Assembly: GCA_025350085.1 (NCBI GenBank)
Contig: JANXYI010000213.1
Span: 1 to 6,653 of the forward strand
Direction of reading: 5' to 3'
Length of the DNA: 6,653 nucleotides
DNA from: Deltaproteobacteria bacterium
GTDB lineage: Bacteria > Desulfobacterota > Desulfovibrionia > Desulfovibrionales > Desulfovibrionaceae
In this document: piece after piece, positions 5,662 through 6,653 of the stretch
Position numbering within the stretch: position 1 is the stretch's first letter
Layout: every line of letters starts with the position of its first letter
Position numbers and translations under genes: made by a program
The notes under the pieces: generated by a model
The model's input: only the letters and a program-made list of their open reading frames with translations
What the model was told of the DNA's origin: nothing
Database searches by the model: none

Positions 5662-6438
5662 CTAGGGCTTGAAGATGAGCCCCTGCCCCGTGGGCAGGGA
5701 GAGCACGCTCACGCCGCGTTTGGCCGCAAAGGCGTCAAAGGCGGCCTTCTGCTGCTCGTGCAGGTTCCAGCCGTAGTCGTCCAGCACGGTGACCGCGCCC
5801 GAGGGCATGCGCTCCCAGAAGTGCTCGGCCGCGGCGATCTCGGGCAGGACGCAGTTCATGTCGATGGACAGGTAGGCCACCTGCTCGGCCTCCACCTAGG
5901 CCAGGGTGCCCGGAATGACCCCGCGCACGATGCGCACGTTGGGGTATGGGCTGAAGGTGCGCACCACCTGATCGTAACACGGCTCGTAGCCTCCGGCCCT
6001 GCGGCCCACGGCCCGCTCGGCGTCGCTGATGCACTCGTCCACCAGCCCCTCGTAGGTGTCCAGGAGCCAGAAGCGGCGCGGCTGGGCGGCGAAGTCCACA
6101 TAGCTCGCCACGGCCAGGGAATAGCCGCCCTTGTTCACCCCGCATTCCACGAAATCGCCCGGCAGGTTCAGGGCGTGCCGCCCGGCCCAGCAGCACACAT
6201 AGGCCCGCCACTCCGGATCGCCGCCATAGAACGAATTCGTGGCCCTGGCCTGGGCATAGGCCGCGGCGAAGCGCGGCTCCCGGCGAAAGTCGCAGTTGTG
6301 CCGCGTGACCAGCTCGTCCTTGGCATAGGTGGGGTCCGGGAAATGGATGAACTTGTTCGGCGCGCCCACGCAGCGGATGATCTTGGACAGGGGTTCGGGC
6401 AGGGCGGCAAGCAGGGCGCGGCGGAACTCTCTGAGCAT
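5662..6438 (-). pseudogene. TylF/macrocin O-methyltransferase-type gene interrupted by an in-frame TAG
   Basis: Intact, this would be a 257-258 residue SAM-dependent O-methyltransferase of the TylF/MycF family (PF05711), common in polysaccharide clusters. ATG 6438 has GAGAGGA eight bases upstream. The first 180 codons contain the SAM-binding GDFVECGVNKGGYSLAVASYV (94-114) and LLDTYEG (125-131). A TAG at 5896-5898 then stops the frame. The same frame continues through codons 182-258 with AYLSIDMNCVLPEIAAAEHFW, VLDDYGW and LSLPTGQGLIFKP, all well-conserved family sequence. The presumed metal-binding acidic residues (D193 of SIDMN; D219-D220 of LDDYG) lie after the stop, so the 180-residue product should be inactive. 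Homologues as I recall them have a polar residue such as Gln here, so CAG to TAG is a simple explanation. The disruption could be a recent mutation, a sequencing error, or read-through. A GTG follows the TAG directly but lacks a ribosome site. It is probably the first gene of the operon. Confidence 0.85.
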
Positions 6439-6446
6439 CGGGCAGG

Positions 6447-6453
6447 TCCTCTC
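6447..6453 (-). promoter_or_regulatory. Ribosome binding site of the TylF-like gene
   Basis: GAGAGGA on the minus strand lies 8 bases before ATG 6438, a good Shine-Dalgarno match that supports this start. Its presence suggests that the gene was, or still is, translated. Confidence 0.75.
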
Positions 6454-6475
6454 TTGGTCGGATTGTGGCCGCAGA

Positions 6476-6502
6476 TGTATCCCAAGTCGCAGGCCCTGTC
6501 CA
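6476..6502 (-). promoter_or_regulatory. Weak sigma70-like promoter candidate
   Basis: On the minus strand TGGACA (6497-6502; five of six bases of TTGACA) is followed after 15 bases by GATACA (6476-6481; three of six bases of TATAAT), with a TGG just before it as in extended -10 elements. The spacing is short and the -10 match poor. It lies in the right place for the operon, about 40 bases before the TylF-like start, but could easily be chance. Confidence 0.22.
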
Positions 6503-6518
6503 CGCGAGGGCCAGGAGC

Positions 6519-6528
6519 CCCAATTGGG
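6519..6528. repeat. 10-base perfect palindrome CCCAATTGGG
   Basis: CCCAATTGGG is its own reverse complement and sits about 16 bases upstream of the weak -35 candidate, a position suited to a regulator site. One short palindrome is slim evidence, and no second copy is seen in the leader. Confidence 0.3.
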
Positions 6529-6533
6529 ACGAG

Positions 6534-6590
6534 GGCCTCCGGCGGCCGGGTGGCCCCCTTCGGGGTTTCATCGCCCCCCTGCCCCCCTCA
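6534..6590. repeat. GC-rich intergenic repeat element with inverted and tandem repeats
   Basis: Three structured parts follow each other: a near-palindrome GGCCTCCGGCGGCC (6534-6547), a small hairpin CCCC-TTC-GGGG (6555-6565) followed on the plus strand by TTT, and two tandem copies of GCCCCCCT (6573-6588). Stretches with CCTCCGGCGGCC beside C- or G-tracts recur between genes in Desulfovibrio-type genomes as I recall them. That link is from memory only. The hairpin is too short to call a terminator with confidence, although it may mark the end of an upstream transcription unit. Confidence 0.45.
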
Positions 6591-6653
6591 GTTCAAGTCA
6601 ACGGGCCGGGTGCGGGCAGAACACGCTTCCCCCGTGGATCACCAAAGCCGAAA

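Larger units (their letters stand above)
6439..6653. other. 215-base non-coding leader upstream of the gene run
   Basis: Apart from the sites listed separately, I see no gene here. At the right edge two minus-strand frames stay open until TGA codons at 6593-6595 and 6598-6600, so the last ~55 bases could be the tail of an upstream gene. Neither short peptide is recognisable. No tRNA, riboswitch or large structured RNA is evident. Confidence 0.5.

Noticed and set aside
3258..5672. An 804-codon open frame on the plus strand across the radical SAM and glycosyltransferase genes
   Set aside because: It is antisense to two genes with clear family motifs, is rich in Gly, Ala, His and Gln, and shows no recognisable domain. 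Long antisense frames are expected at this GC content.
5896..5898. Pyrrolysine or other planned amber recoding in the TylF-like gene
   Set aside because: Several neighbouring genes end normally at TAG, this family is not known to use recoding, and no special downstream element is evident. A point mutation or sequencing error is simpler.
6593..6653. C-terminal tail of an upstream minus-strand gene
   Set aside because: Two frames are open to nearby TGA codons, but fewer than 20 residues can be read in each and neither is recognisable.
1..6653. CRISPR arrays, insertion sequences, tRNA or rRNA genes
   Set aside because: No regularly spaced repeats, transposase motifs, terminal inverted repeats or tRNA-like sequence were seen on either strand.

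Overview
The window is a GC-rich bacterial segment (one row, 4861-4920, counts 49 G/C out of 60; the rfbF row 1201-1260 counts 30 of 60). It carries one tightly packed run of seven genes, all on the minus strand, so the transcript reads from right to left. The gene types are those of a surface-polysaccharide (O-antigen or capsule-like) nucleotide-sugar cluster. The high GC, long antisense shadow frames, intergenic C-tract repeat and gene mix resemble Desulfovibrio-type sulfate reducers. That placement is an impression from memory, not something the sequence proves.

In transcription order the layout is: a 215-base non-coding leader (6439-6653) with GC-rich inverted and tandem repeats, a small palindrome, a weak possible promoter and a clear ribosome binding site; a TylF/macrocin-type O-methyltransferase gene (5662-6438) interrupted by one in-frame TAG; a GT2-type glycosyltransferase resembling the TIGR00180 group (4617-5621); a cobalamin-binding radical SAM enzyme with a GTG start and a T8C4 run in its first codons (3084-4577); an extended short-chain dehydrogenase (SDR) of the NAD-dependent epimerase/dehydratase type (2260-3084); a CmcI/cephalosporin-hydroxylase-family protein with a methyltransferase fold (1499-2263); rfbF, glucose-1-phosphate cytidylyltransferase (628-1419); and the N-terminal 206 codons of rfbG, CDP-glucose 4,6-dehydratase (1-619, cut by the window edge).

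The best-supported biochemistry is at the left end. RfbF makes CDP-glucose and RfbG turns it into CDP-4-dehydro-6-deoxyglucose, the common precursor of CDP-linked 3,6-dideoxy and branched sugars. Upstream in the same probable operon lie a reductase/epimerase-type SDR, a B12-dependent radical SAM enzyme (a family rich in C-methyltransferases), two SAM-methyltransferase-fold proteins and a glycosyltransferase. The SDR, CmcI-family and radical SAM genes are joined by 1- and 4-base stop/start overlaps, and rfbF to rfbG by an 8-base gap, which suggests coordinated translation. My inference is that the cluster makes and transfers a modified, probably methylated or branched, CDP-6-deoxysugar. The exact product cannot be read from the window. 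Two features may vary expression or chemistry: the nonsense codon in the TylF-like gene and the homopolymer at the start of the radical SAM gene.
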